Of a stretch of 24,077 nt of DNA, positions 1 through 6,020 are shown in pieces. The notes below the pieces were generated by a model, which saw only the letters and a program-made list of their open reading frames with translations, was not told where the DNA came from and did not search any database. The stretch lies in NCBI GenBank assembly GCA_002329075.1, contig DCXR01000053.1, positions 75,778-99,854 on the forward strand, read 5' to 3'. Position 1 is the stretch's first letter; the number at the start of each line of letters is the position of its first letter. Source of the DNA: Candidatus Neomicrothrix sp. UBA2131. GTDB taxonomy: Bacteria; Actinomycetota; Acidimicrobiia; Acidimicrobiales; MedAcidi-G1. The translations under genes were made by a program, and so were the position numbers.

Positions 1-951
1 CGCCACTCCACGTCGCCGAACCCCTGGGTCGGAGCGGTGGTGGTCGCCGACGGTTCGGTGGTCGGCACGGGTGCAACCAGCCCACCGGGCGGACCCCATG
101 CAGAGGTCCACGCCCTGGCAGATGCAGGAACCTCGGCGCAGGGAGCGACCCTCTACGTGACGCTCGAGCCGTGTGACCACCAGGGCCGTACGGGCCCGTG
201 CACCGAGGCGATCCTCGGGGCCGGCATCGCCCGTGTCGTGGTGGGCGTGGCCGACCCGGATCCCGAGGTGGGCGGACGGGGCCTGGCGCACCTGAGCGAG
301 GGCGGCGTCGAGGTCGTCGAGGGCATTGCAGCAGCAGATGTCACCGAGCAGCTGGCGGCCTACCTTCACCAGCGCCGTACCGGTCGCCCCTACGTGGTTC
401 TCAAGCTGGCGTCGACGCTCGACGGCCGCATTGCAGCACCGGACGGTTCCAGCGCCTGGATCACCGGCCAGGAGGCGCGCACCGACGTCCACCGGCTCCG
501 TGCCGAGAGCGATGCCGTATGTGTGGGAGCGGGCACGATCCGATCCGACGATCCAGCCCTCACCGTCCGCGACTGGTCGCCGGAACAGGGAGGACCGGCC
601 GACGATCCCCGGCGTATCGTGCTCGGCCCCGTGTCCGATGACGCCGGCGTCCAGCCGGCCGAGTCCCACGAGGGGCCGCTCGAGGACCTGCTGTACCGCC
701 TGGGGGGCGAAGGCGTCCTCCAGTTGCTGGTGGAGGGCGGTGCCGATGTCGCCGGCCGGTTCCACCGGGCAGGGCTGGTGGACCGCTACGTCGTGTACGT
801 CGCCCCGGCACTGCTGGGCGGCGACGACGGTCTGCCGCTTCTGGCCGGCCCGGGTGCACCCACGATGGCCGAGTTGCGCCGGGGGCGCTTCGCCTCGGTG
901 GCCGCACTCGGCGACGACCTTCGGCTGGACCTGGTCCTCGACGGGTCCTGA
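1..951 (+). CDS. ribD: RibD, riboflavin deaminase/reductase (5' end missing)
   Basis: Bifunctional riboflavin enzyme: it deaminates diaminohydroxyphosphoribosylaminopyrimidine, then reduces the ribosyl side chain with NADPH. The reading frame is open from base 1, where it already reads NPWVGAVVV, a conserved stretch near the N-terminus of the deaminase domain. About 20 residues and the start codon therefore lie outside the window. The zinc-binding cytidine-deaminase motifs are visible as HAEVHAL and PCDHQGRTGPC. The reductase domain follows, with LKLASTLDGRIA, a conserved SxWITG region and the C-terminal LLVEGGA motif. The middle of the reductase domain is somewhat shorter than in E. coli RibD, which I believe is common in actinobacteria. 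Stop TGA at 949-951, 65 bp before hisG. No other rib gene is visible, so the riboflavin context must lie upstream or elsewhere. Confidence 0.95.
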   Translation, partial: RHSTSPNPWVGAVVVADGSVVGTGATSPPGGPHAEVHALADAGTSAQGATLYVTLEPCDHQGRTGPCTEAILGAGIARVVVGVADPDPEVGGRGLAHLSEGGVEVVEGIAAADVTEQLAAYLHQRRTGRPYVVLKLASTLDGRIAAPDGSSAWITGQEARTDVHRLRAESDAVCVGAGTIRSDDPALTVRDWSPEQGGPADDPRRIVLGPVSDDAGVQPAESHEGPLEDLLYRLGGEGVLQLLVEGGADVAGRFHRAGLVDRYVVYVAPALLGGDDGLPLLAGPGAPTMAELRRGRFASVAALGDDLRLDLVLDGS

Positions 952-1004
952 GCCGTTTCGGGGTCGGACGGGAAATCCACGGGGGTAGCGGCCATGGCGC
1001 CGGG

Positions 1005-1010
1005 TAGGTT
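1005..1010 (+). promoter_or_regulatory. -10 box for a leaderless hisG mRNA
   Basis: TAGGTT (TANNNT form) lies exactly 6 nt before the GTG start codon of hisG, so the expected transcription start coincides with the start codon. No convincing -35 box and no Shine-Dalgarno sequence are present. The same geometry recurs before the MDR gene and argC, which strengthens this call. Confidence 0.5.
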
Positions 1011-1016
1011 CGTCCC

Positions 1017-1892
1017 GTGCTGAAACTGGTGCTTCCCAAGGGCTCCCTCGAAAGGGCGACCTTCGAGCTGTTCGAGGCCGCCGACCTGGCGGTCGACCGG
1101 AGTTCCTCGGTGGACTACCGGGCGTCCATCGCCGACCCGCGGGTCGACGACGTCCGCATCCTGCGTCCACAGGAGATCCCGACCTATGTGGCCGACGGCC
1201 TCTTCGACCTCGGCATCACCGGCCGCGACTGGATCGAGGAGACGGGCAGCGATGTCGTCTCGCTCGGCGAACTCCACTACTCGAAGGCGACGGCGCGCCC
1301 CGTCCGGATCGTCGTGGCCGTCCCCGGCGACTCTCCGCACGAGTCGGTGTCCGACCTCCCGGACGGTGTCCGGGTCTCCAGCGAATACCCGGAGCTGACA
1401 CGCCGGTACTTCGCCGAACAGGGCGTAGATGCCGACATCCGGCTCTCCTACGGTGCCACCGAGGCGAAGGTGCCCGACATCGTCGACGCCGTGGTCGACA
1501 TCACCGAGACCGGCCGGGCCCTGCGGGCAGCCGGCCTCAAGGTGGTCGACACGATCCTCACGAGCTACACGGAGCTCATCGCCAACCCGGCAGCCCACGC
1601 CGACCCCGGGAAGCGCCACGCCATGGAGCAGCTCCTCACTCTGCTACAGGGTGCCCTCGAGGCCCGGGGCAAGGTCCTGGTGAAGATGAACGTGCCGGCC
1701 GAGGGACTCGACCGGGTCATCGAGCTCATCCCGTCCATGAAGTCGCCCACCGTCAACGAGTTGTTCGGCGGTACCGGCTATGCCGTCGAGACGGTCGTGG
1801 CCAAGACCGAGATCAACGTGCTGATCCCGGACCTGCGGGATGCCGGGGCCACCGACATCCTCGAACTGCCGCTGTCCAAGATCGTCCACTGA
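1017..1892 (+). CDS. hisG: ATP phosphoribosyltransferase, long form
   Basis: Catalyses the first committed step of histidine synthesis: ATP plus PRPP gives phosphoribosyl-ATP. The 291-residue product has the two-lobed catalytic domain, with KLVLPKGSLE at the N-terminus, DLGITGRDW, and a PRPP-loop-like region DITETGRALRAAGLKVVD near residues 160-177. It ends in the ~75-residue regulatory domain (NVPAEGLDRVIELIPSMKSP through ELPLSKIVH). That domain defines the long, histidine-inhibited HisG form, which works without HisZ. Start GTG at 1017 is chosen because the protein begins directly with the conserved KLVLPKG strand and the -10 box ends 6 nt upstream. Actinobacterial hisG often follows hisE; here the upstream gene is ribD. 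It faces the DUF1844 gene with only 24 bp between stops and no clear terminator. Confidence 0.96.
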   Translation: MLKLVLPKGSLERATFELFEAADLAVDRSSSVDYRASIADPRVDDVRILRPQEIPTYVADGLFDLGITGRDWIEETGSDVVSLGELHYSKATARPVRIVVAVPGDSPHESVSDLPDGVRVSSEYPELTRRYFAEQGVDADIRLSYGATEAKVPDIVDAVVDITETGRALRAAGLKVVDTILTSYTELIANPAAHADPGKRHAMEQLLTLLQGALEARGKVLVKMNVPAEGLDRVIELIPSMKSPTVNELFGGTGYAVETVVAKTEINVLIPDLRDAGATDILELPLSKIVH

Positions 1893-1916
1893 AGGCCGGC
1901 GGGCCCCGGAGTGGGC

Positions 1917-2354
1917 TCAGGCGTCGGCGGGATCGGTGTCCTCCTCGGGGGCGACTTCGCCCTCGGGTGCATCTTCCGCCTGCTGGACGCCGACGTAGGC
2001 GAGCCGTATCTGGTTTAGGGCCCCGCGCAGCGTCTCCTCGTTTTCGCCCAGGCGGCCCTGTAGGCGGTCGACCACGGCTCCCATGGCGTCGATCGCCAGG
2101 GCCGCCTGGGACAGGTTCGGGGGTTGCTGCGACAGGTGGATGGCCCCGAGTTCGAAGAGCCCCATGAGGTGGGTCGACACGATGACATCGGCTGGCGTGT
2201 CGGCGAGCTGTTCCTGCACGGCCGCCATCTCGCGTGCGAGGGCCTCGGCGCGTTCTGCCTCCTCTGGGGACAGGGCGTCGCGGGAGGGATCATCCGAAGG
2301 GGCTGCTTCGGAGCCGACGGGATGCTCACCGTCGGGGGTCCAGAGGGTGCTCAT
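1917..2354 (-). CDS. DUF1844 family protein
   Basis: A 145-residue protein matching the DUF1844 pattern: a central helical stretch VIVSTHLMGLFELGAIHL, then LAIDAMGAVVDRLQGRLGEN and LRGALNQIRLAYV. Acidic disordered tails flank the core at both ends. DUF1844 genes commonly sit beside infC in Actinobacteria; their function is not established. Start ATG at 2354 is chosen because the frame stays open far upstream but would then run antisense through infC and rpmI, giving unnatural low-complexity Gly/Phe/Leu sequence. No Shine-Dalgarno sequence is visible. It is transcribed divergently from infC, so its promoter must lie in the same ~80 bp as the infC promoter. The N-terminal ~40 residues are Ser/Pro/Asp/Glu rich and probably unstructured. 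Confidence 0.88.
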   Translation of the reverse strand: MSTLWTPDGEHPVGSEAAPSDDPSRDALSPEEAERAEALAREMAAVQEQLADTPADVIVSTHLMGLFELGAIHLSQQPPNLSQAALAIDAMGAVVDRLQGRLGENEETLRGALNQIRLAYVGVQQAEDAPEGEVAPEEDTDPADA

Positions 2355-2398
2355 GGGTTGCGTCCAGTCATGGGTCGGAGGTGGCGACGCGCCTCCGG

Positions 2399-2427
2399 TT
2401 CCATGTCGGAGGCGACCTTGGTACTCT
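2399..2427 (+). promoter_or_regulatory. Candidate infC operon promoter
   Basis: An extended -10 element, TGG followed by TACTCT (2419-2427), lies 17 bp downstream of a weak -35 TTCCAT (2399-2404). The predicted start near 2434 gives a ~280 nt leader. Position and spacing fit, but the -35 is poor. Confidence 0.42.
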
Positions 2428-2433
2428 AGGAGG

Positions 2434-2714
2434 CCACAACAGAGCGGAAAGCGGGGTTCTCCCCACCCGGCCACCCACGGTGAGCCGGGTTCTTCGCCGC
2501 CGATGCAGTCGGTGGCTGACAGGCACCCACGGAATCGCAGGTCATCTCCTGTGCCCGGGGCGTTGGTCGGTCCCGGTGCAACGGGCGGGTGTCGGCTTTC
2601 CGACACCCGCCTTCTTCCGTTTTCGGCGTCGACATGTTCGACATCGGGAGCCGGGGAGGCGTTCCCATATCCCACCAGGAAAGGAACCTGCGTGACGCAC
2701 AGGAGCGACGAGCA
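2434..2714 (+). promoter_or_regulatory. Structured infC leader
   Basis: Untranslated stretch between the candidate promoter and infC. Visible hairpins are GGGG-TTCT-CCCC (2453-2464) and CCCGGC-CACC paired with GGTG-A-GCCGGG (2466-2489). The strong terminator-like stem at 2584-2611 follows, then the short upstream ORF at 2692. CACCCG at 2464-2469 is complementary to CGGGTG at 2587-2592 inside the terminator stem, so an alternative antiterminator fold is possible. In Bacilli the infC-rpmI-rplT leader is controlled by L20 through attenuation. The layout here is analogous, but I do not recognise the sequence as the L20 leader. Confidence 0.55.
2584..2623 (+). terminator. Intrinsic terminator/attenuator before infC
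   Basis: Perfect 12-bp stem GGCGGGTGTCGG (2584-2595) with CCGACACCCGCC (2600-2611), loop CTTT, then TTCTTCCGTTTT (2612-2623). It lies ~90 nt before the infC start and inside its presumed transcript, and no gene on the plus strand ends just upstream. An attenuator is therefore more likely than a gene-end terminator. The other possibility is that it ends a separate small RNA begun near 2434. Confidence 0.75.
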
Positions 2715-2718
2715 ATAG
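2692..2718 (+). CDS. Eight-codon upstream ORF before infC
   Basis: GTG at 2692 follows AGGAAAGGAA with a 5-nt gap, a better ribosome binding site than most in this window. It reads MTHRSDEQ and stops at TAG (2716-2718). The stop overlaps the proposed ATA start of infC (2715-2717) in the four bases ATAG, analogous to the ATGA overlaps that couple translation. A leader peptide or coupling ORF is an inference; its shortness means chance cannot be excluded. Confidence 0.4.
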   Translation: MTHRSDEQ

Positions 2719-3416
2719 CAACGCCAGCCAACCAGGAGCCCCGGATCAACGACCGCATACGCGCACGCGAGGTGCGGCTCGTCGGACCCGAAGGTGACCA
2801 GATCGGCGTCCGTCCCCTCCCGGAGGCGATCGCAATGGCCCATGACCTCGACCTCGACCTCGTGGAGGTGGCCGACAAGGCCGATCCACCGGTCTGTCGG
2901 ATCATGGACTACGGGAAGTACAAGTACGAGCAGTCCCAACGGGCCAAGGAATCCCGCAAGAAGGCCACACACATCCTGGTCAAGGAGATGAAGTACCGGC
3001 CCAAGATCGGTCCCGGGGACTTCGACACCAAGACCAGGAAGGTCGAGGAGTTCCTGGGTGACGGCAGCAAGGTGAAGGTGACGATCATGTTCCGTGGCCG
3101 GGAGATGCAGCACCCCGAGTTGGGACGTCGGATCCTCGACCGGGTGGCGGAGGCGGTGGAGCACGTCGGTCGCATCGAGACCTATCCCAAGTTGGAGGGG
3201 CGCAACATGACGATGCTGCTCGGTCCCGGTCAGGCCACCCGCCGCCAGCGCGAGGAGGCCGTTGCCAGGGAGCATGCCGAGGCAGAGGCCAGGGCAGCCG
3301 CCGAGGCAGAGGCCGCCGAAGCCGAAGCCGAAGCCGAAGCCGCCGAGGCCGAAGCCGCCGAGGTTGCCGAAGTCGCCGAAGTCGCCGAAGCAGAGGACGC
3401 CGCCGAGGCTTCCTGA
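2715..3416 (+). CDS. infC: Translation initiation factor IF-3, AUA start
   Basis: IF-3 binds the 30S subunit, prevents premature 50S joining and proofreads the start codon and initiator tRNA. The 233-residue product opens (M)ATPANQEPRINDRIR, has the conserved PPVCRIMDYGKYKYE linker region, and the C-terminal domain with KVKVTIMFRGREM and EGRNMTMLLGP. The last ~55 residues are an Ala/Glu-rich tail. The start is set at ATA 2715: AGGAG sits 9 nt upstream, homology begins at once, and infC is known for AUU/AUC/AUA starts that let IF-3 repress its own translation. The alternative in-frame ATG at 2634 has no Shine-Dalgarno sequence, abuts the attenuator, and its 27 extra codons are poor in GC at third positions with several rare codons. 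Automated annotation would probably choose 2634. Operon with rpmI and rplT. Confidence 0.93.
   Translation: MATPANQEPRINDRIRAREVRLVGPEGDQIGVRPLPEAIAMAHDLDLDLVEVADKADPPVCRIMDYGKYKYEQSQRAKESRKKATHILVKEMKYRPKIGPGDFDTKTRKVEEFLGDGSKVKVTIMFRGREMQHPELGRRILDRVAEAVEHVGRIETYPKLEGRNMTMLLGPGQATRRQREEAVAREHAEAEARAAAEAEAAEAEAEAEAAEAEAAEVAEVAEVAEAEDAAEAS
3315..3389 (+). repeat. GCCGAA-type repeats encoding the IF-3 tail
   Basis: Four tandem GCCGAA hexamers (3315-3338), followed by interrupted copies and three nine-base GTNGCCGAA units (3363-3389). They encode Ala-Glu and Val-Ala-Glu repeats in the C-terminal tail of IF-3. In-frame hexamer and nonamer units can change copy number by replication slippage without breaking the gene. 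Confidence 0.85.
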
Positions 3417-3458
3417 GCAAGACGCACAGCACACCCGAACCACGACAAGGAGCACCAC

Positions 3459-3653
3459 ATGCCGAAGATGAAGACCCACCGTGGCGCTGCCAAGCGCTTC
3501 AAGGTGACCGGAACCGGTCGCCTCAAGCGACGCAACAGCAACCTCAACCACATGCTCGAGAAGAAGGCACCCAAGCGCAAGAGGCGCCTCAACAAGGAGA
3601 GCGACGTCCACCCGTCGAACGCCAAGACCGTGCGCAAGCAACTCGGCATCTGA
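3459..3653 (+). CDS. rpmI: Ribosomal protein L35
   Basis: A 64-residue, very basic protein of the 50S subunit with the L35 signature PKMKTHRGAAKRFKVTGTGR at its N-terminus, and standard length for the family. ATG at 3459 is preceded by AAGGAG with a 7-nt gap. Middle gene of infC-rpmI-rplT, 42 bp after infC and 87 bp before rplT. Codon choice is biased to AAG and CGC, as expected for a highly expressed gene. Confidence 0.97.
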   Translation: MPKMKTHRGAAKRFKVTGTGRLKRRNSNLNHMLEKKAPKRKRRLNKESDVHPSNAKTVRKQLGI

Positions 3654-3740
3654 ATACCCGAACTCGACACGACGGCAATCGGCAACGACCGCCGGACCGT
3701 CCCACCCCACGATCACACCCCGTCAACAAGGAGTCACACC

Positions 3741-4103
3741 ATGGCCAGGGTCAAGCGAGCCGTCCACGCCAGGAAGAAGCACCGCGCCATCCTCGAAGAG
3801 GCAAAGGGCTACTACGGCAACAAGAGCCGTTCCTTCCGCGCCGCCAACGAACAGGTCATGCACTCGGGGAACTACGCGTTCCGCGATCGCCGGGCCCGGA
3901 AGGGCCAGTTCCGCCGGCTCTGGATCCAGCGCATCAACGCCGCCTGCCGGCAGCAGGGCACGACCTACAGCCGCTTCGTGTCGGGCCTGCGCGAGGCCGG
4001 CATCGAGGTGGACCGCAAGGTCCTCGCCGACCTGGCGGTGACCGACCCACAGGCGTTCGCCTCGCTGGTCGAGTCGGCTGTCGGTTCGGTCGACGCTGCC
4101 TGA
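3741..4103 (+). CDS. rplT: Ribosomal protein L20
   Basis: A 120-residue 23S-binding assembly protein of the 50S subunit. It opens MARVKRAVHARKKHR and contains AKGYYGNKSRSFRAANEQV and the conserved RRLWIQRINAACRQ, all typical of L20 at normal length. AAGGAG lies just upstream of ATG 3741. In Bacilli and in E. coli L20 represses its own operon by binding mRNA. The structured infC leader upstream makes a similar loop plausible here, but no L20-binding structure was identified. Confidence 0.97.
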   Translation: MARVKRAVHARKKHRAILEEAKGYYGNKSRSFRAANEQVMHSGNYAFRDRRARKGQFRRLWIQRINAACRQQGTTYSRFVSGLREAGIEVDRKVLADLAVTDPQAFASLVESAVGSVDAA

Positions 4104-4117
4104 GCAGGCTGCAGGCT

Positions 4118-4139
4118 GTCACCGGACCCGACCGGTGAC
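4118..4139 (+). other. Perfect hairpin covering the tsnR start
   Basis: GTCACCGG (4118-4125) and CCGGTGAC (4132-4139) pair perfectly around a 6-nt loop. The GTG start codon of the methyltransferase (4135-4137) lies in the 3' arm. There is no T tract, so this is not a normal terminator. Confidence 0.6.
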
Positions 4140-4917
4140 CGAAAGTGTCGGTGGTCGGAACCCGGCCCTGTCGCGCGTCCGCCGCCTGGCCCGTGATCGG
4201 GCGTTTCGACGCCGGGAGGGCACCTACCTCGTCGAGGGACCGACGCTCGTCGGTGAAGCCCTGGCAGCCGGACTCGGCGTCGATCTGGTCCTCGTCCCCG
4301 CTGATGCGGCCCCATCCGAGGTCGTCGCAGCAGCCGAGGGATCTGCCGTTCCGTGCCGTCTCGTCGACGACGCCCTGTTCGACGGCCTGACCACGACGCG
4401 CTCTTCGCAACCGGCGTTGGCCGTGGTCGAGCGCCACGACGTGCCCGTCGCCGACCTGCCTGTCGGCGGGGTGGTCGTCGTCCTGGCCGAGTTGGCCGAC
4501 CCGGGGAACGCCGGCACCCTCGTTCGGTCCGCCGAGGCCTTCGGTGCATCGGGCATGGTCTTCGCCGGTGGTGTCGATCCCTACAACCCGAAGTGCGTCC
4601 GGGCCACGGCCGGTTCGCTGTTCCGGCTCCCCTTCGCCGTGATCGAGGGCGAGGATGCCGTCGGGCAGGCTCTCGAGCGGTTGGAGGCCTCGGGCCGTCA
4701 CTGCTGGGGGAGCGTTGCAGAGGGTGGCGTCGCACCCACGGAGGTACCTGACGACCGGAGCGTGGCACTCCTTCTCGGCAACGAGCCCCACGGCCTGTCC
4801 GAGGCCGTCGTCGGCCGTTGCGCCGGCCTCGTCACCGTTGCCACGACCGGGGTCGGCGAGTCGCTGAACGTCGCCGTCGCCGGTTCGGTGCTGCTCTACG
4901 CCCTCGCCACCCGATGA
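4135..4917 (+). CDS. tsnR: TrmH/SpoU-family RNA 2'-O-methyltransferase
   Basis: S-adenosylmethionine-dependent ribose methyltransferase of the SPOUT class, probably acting on 23S rRNA. The 260-residue product has an N-terminal substrate-binding domain with GTYLVEGPTLVGEAL. The three SpoU motifs follow: ADPGNAGTLVRSAEAFGA (motif 1), LLLGNEPHGLSE (motif 2) and GESLNVAVAGSVLLY (motif 3), which form the knotted cofactor site. Its place after rplT matches the gene called tsnR in Mycobacterium, and the symbol rests on this synteny; the exact target nucleotide cannot be read from sequence. GTG 4135 is the first start in a frame matching the family. It lacks a Shine-Dalgarno sequence and sits inside a hairpin. 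The gene lies 31 bp after rplT. Confidence 0.9.
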   Translation: MTESVGGRNPALSRVRRLARDRAFRRREGTYLVEGPTLVGEALAAGLGVDLVLVPADAAPSEVVAAAEGSAVPCRLVDDALFDGLTTTRSSQPALAVVERHDVPVADLPVGGVVVVLAELADPGNAGTLVRSAEAFGASGMVFAGGVDPYNPKCVRATAGSLFRLPFAVIEGEDAVGQALERLEASGRHCWGSVAEGGVAPTEVPDDRSVALLLGNEPHGLSEAVVGRCAGLVTVATTGVGESLNVAVAGSVLLYALATR

Positions 4918-4969
4918 CCGCCGTCCCGGACCTCTGGCAATGGTCATCCCCCGGGGTGGCCGTCTGCCC

Positions 4970-4975
4970 TAGCCT
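4970..4975 (+). promoter_or_regulatory. Weak -10 candidate for pheST
   Basis: TAGCCT (TANNNT form) about 33 nt before the pheS ATG, without a clear -35. Offered because pheS is separated from tsnR by 91 bp and needs a promoter unless it is read through. Confidence 0.25.
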
Positions 4976-5008
4976 CGCGGCGACCGTTGCAGCAGCCGAT
5001 TGCCCCTG

Positions 5009-6007
5009 ATGGACCTGGACCTCGACGCACACCTCATCGATGCCGCCGCCGCCGTTGCGGACGCTTCAGACCTCGACGCCCTCGCCGCCGTCGACGCCGA
5101 ATTGCTGGGGAGGAAGTCCCTGTTGGCCACCGTCCGCAGCCAGTTGGGCGACATGGAGCCCGACCAGCGCAAGGAGACGGGTCGCCGGGTCCACGAGGTG
5201 CGGACCGAGATCGAACGCCTGGTCGCCGACCGTCGCGTCGAAGTGGCCGCCGGGGCACGTTCCGTGGTGCTCGAAGCCGAGCGCCTCGACCTGACCGAGT
5301 TCGACCGGGGTCGCCGCCCCGGCCACCGCCACGTCGTCACCCAGACCTGGGAACGACTCGAGGACCTGTTCGTCGGAATGGGCTACACGGTTGCCGAGGG
5401 GCCTGAGATCGAGGACGAGTGGCACAACTTCGGTGCCCTCAACTTCCCGTCCGACCACCCGGCCCGCGACATGTACGACACGCTCTACGTCGACTACGGC
5501 GAACCGCAGAGCACCCTGCTGCGCACCCACACGTCGCCGGTCCAGATCCGGGTCATGGAGGAACAGGAGCCGCCGATCTACTCGATCATGCCGGGCCGGG
5601 TGTTCCGCAGCGACACCGCCGACGCCACCCACATGCCGGTGTTCCACCAGATCGAGGGCCTGGTCGTGGACAGGGGCATAACCTTCGGCGACCTGGCCGG
5701 CACGCTCGATGCGTTCACCACCGCCTACTTCGGGTCCGAGTTCACCTCACGCCTGCGGCCCTCGTACTTCCCGTTCACGGAGCCGTCGGCCGAGTTCGAC
5801 ATACGCCGCCCGGACGGCAGTTGGCTGGAGTTGGCCGGATGCGGCATGGTGCATCCCCAGGTACTGAGCGCCTGTGGCCTCGACCCCGAGGAGTGGTCGG
5901 GCTTCGCCTTCGGCTTCGGGCTGGACCGCCTGGCCCTGATGCGCCATGGGATCGACGACCTGCGCGAGCTGTTCCGCAACGACCACCGCTTCCTGGGGCA
6001 GTTCTGA
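5009..6007 (+). CDS. pheS: Phenylalanyl-tRNA synthetase alpha subunit
   Basis: Catalytic subunit of the (alpha-beta)2 class II synthetase that charges tRNA-Phe. The ~332-residue product has an N-terminal coiled-coil arm (about residues 1-85), which binds tRNA. The class II core follows, with motif 2 FRSDTADATHMPVFHQIEG and motif 3 GFGLDRLALMRHGIDDLR near the C-terminus. ATG 5009 is preferred; an in-frame TTG at 5000 would add three residues, and neither has a convincing Shine-Dalgarno sequence. The upstream region shows no T-box or obvious leader peptide. The stop TGA at 6005-6007 is followed directly by pheT. Confidence 0.96.
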   Translation: MDLDLDAHLIDAAAAVADASDLDALAAVDAELLGRKSLLATVRSQLGDMEPDQRKETGRRVHEVRTEIERLVADRRVEVAAGARSVVLEAERLDLTEFDRGRRPGHRHVVTQTWERLEDLFVGMGYTVAEGPEIEDEWHNFGALNFPSDHPARDMYDTLYVDYGEPQSTLLRTHTSPVQIRVMEEQEPPIYSIMPGRVFRSDTADATHMPVFHQIEGLVVDRGITFGDLAGTLDAFTTAYFGSEFTSRLRPSYFPFTEPSAEFDIRRPDGSWLELAGCGMVHPQVLSACGLDPEEWSGFAFGFGLDRLALMRHGIDDLRELFRNDHRFLGQF

Positions 6008-6020
6008 TGGGGGCTACCGC

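Noticed and set aside
2634..2714. ATG 2634 as the infC start
   Set aside because: No Shine-Dalgarno sequence, placed just after the attenuator, 27 codons with low third-position GC and rare codons, and no IF-3 homology. Kept only as an alternative.
2355..3716. A long minus-strand open frame extending the DUF1844 gene upstream to 3716 (599 codons in total)
   Set aside because: The extension runs antisense to infC and rpmI and gives Gly/Phe/Leu low-complexity sequence mirroring the IF-3 repeats. DUF1844 homology begins near the ATG at 2354.
4918..5008. T-box or Phe-rich leader peptide before pheS
   Set aside because: Only 91 bp, no T-box consensus, no phenylalanine-rich short ORF and no terminator/antiterminator pair visible.
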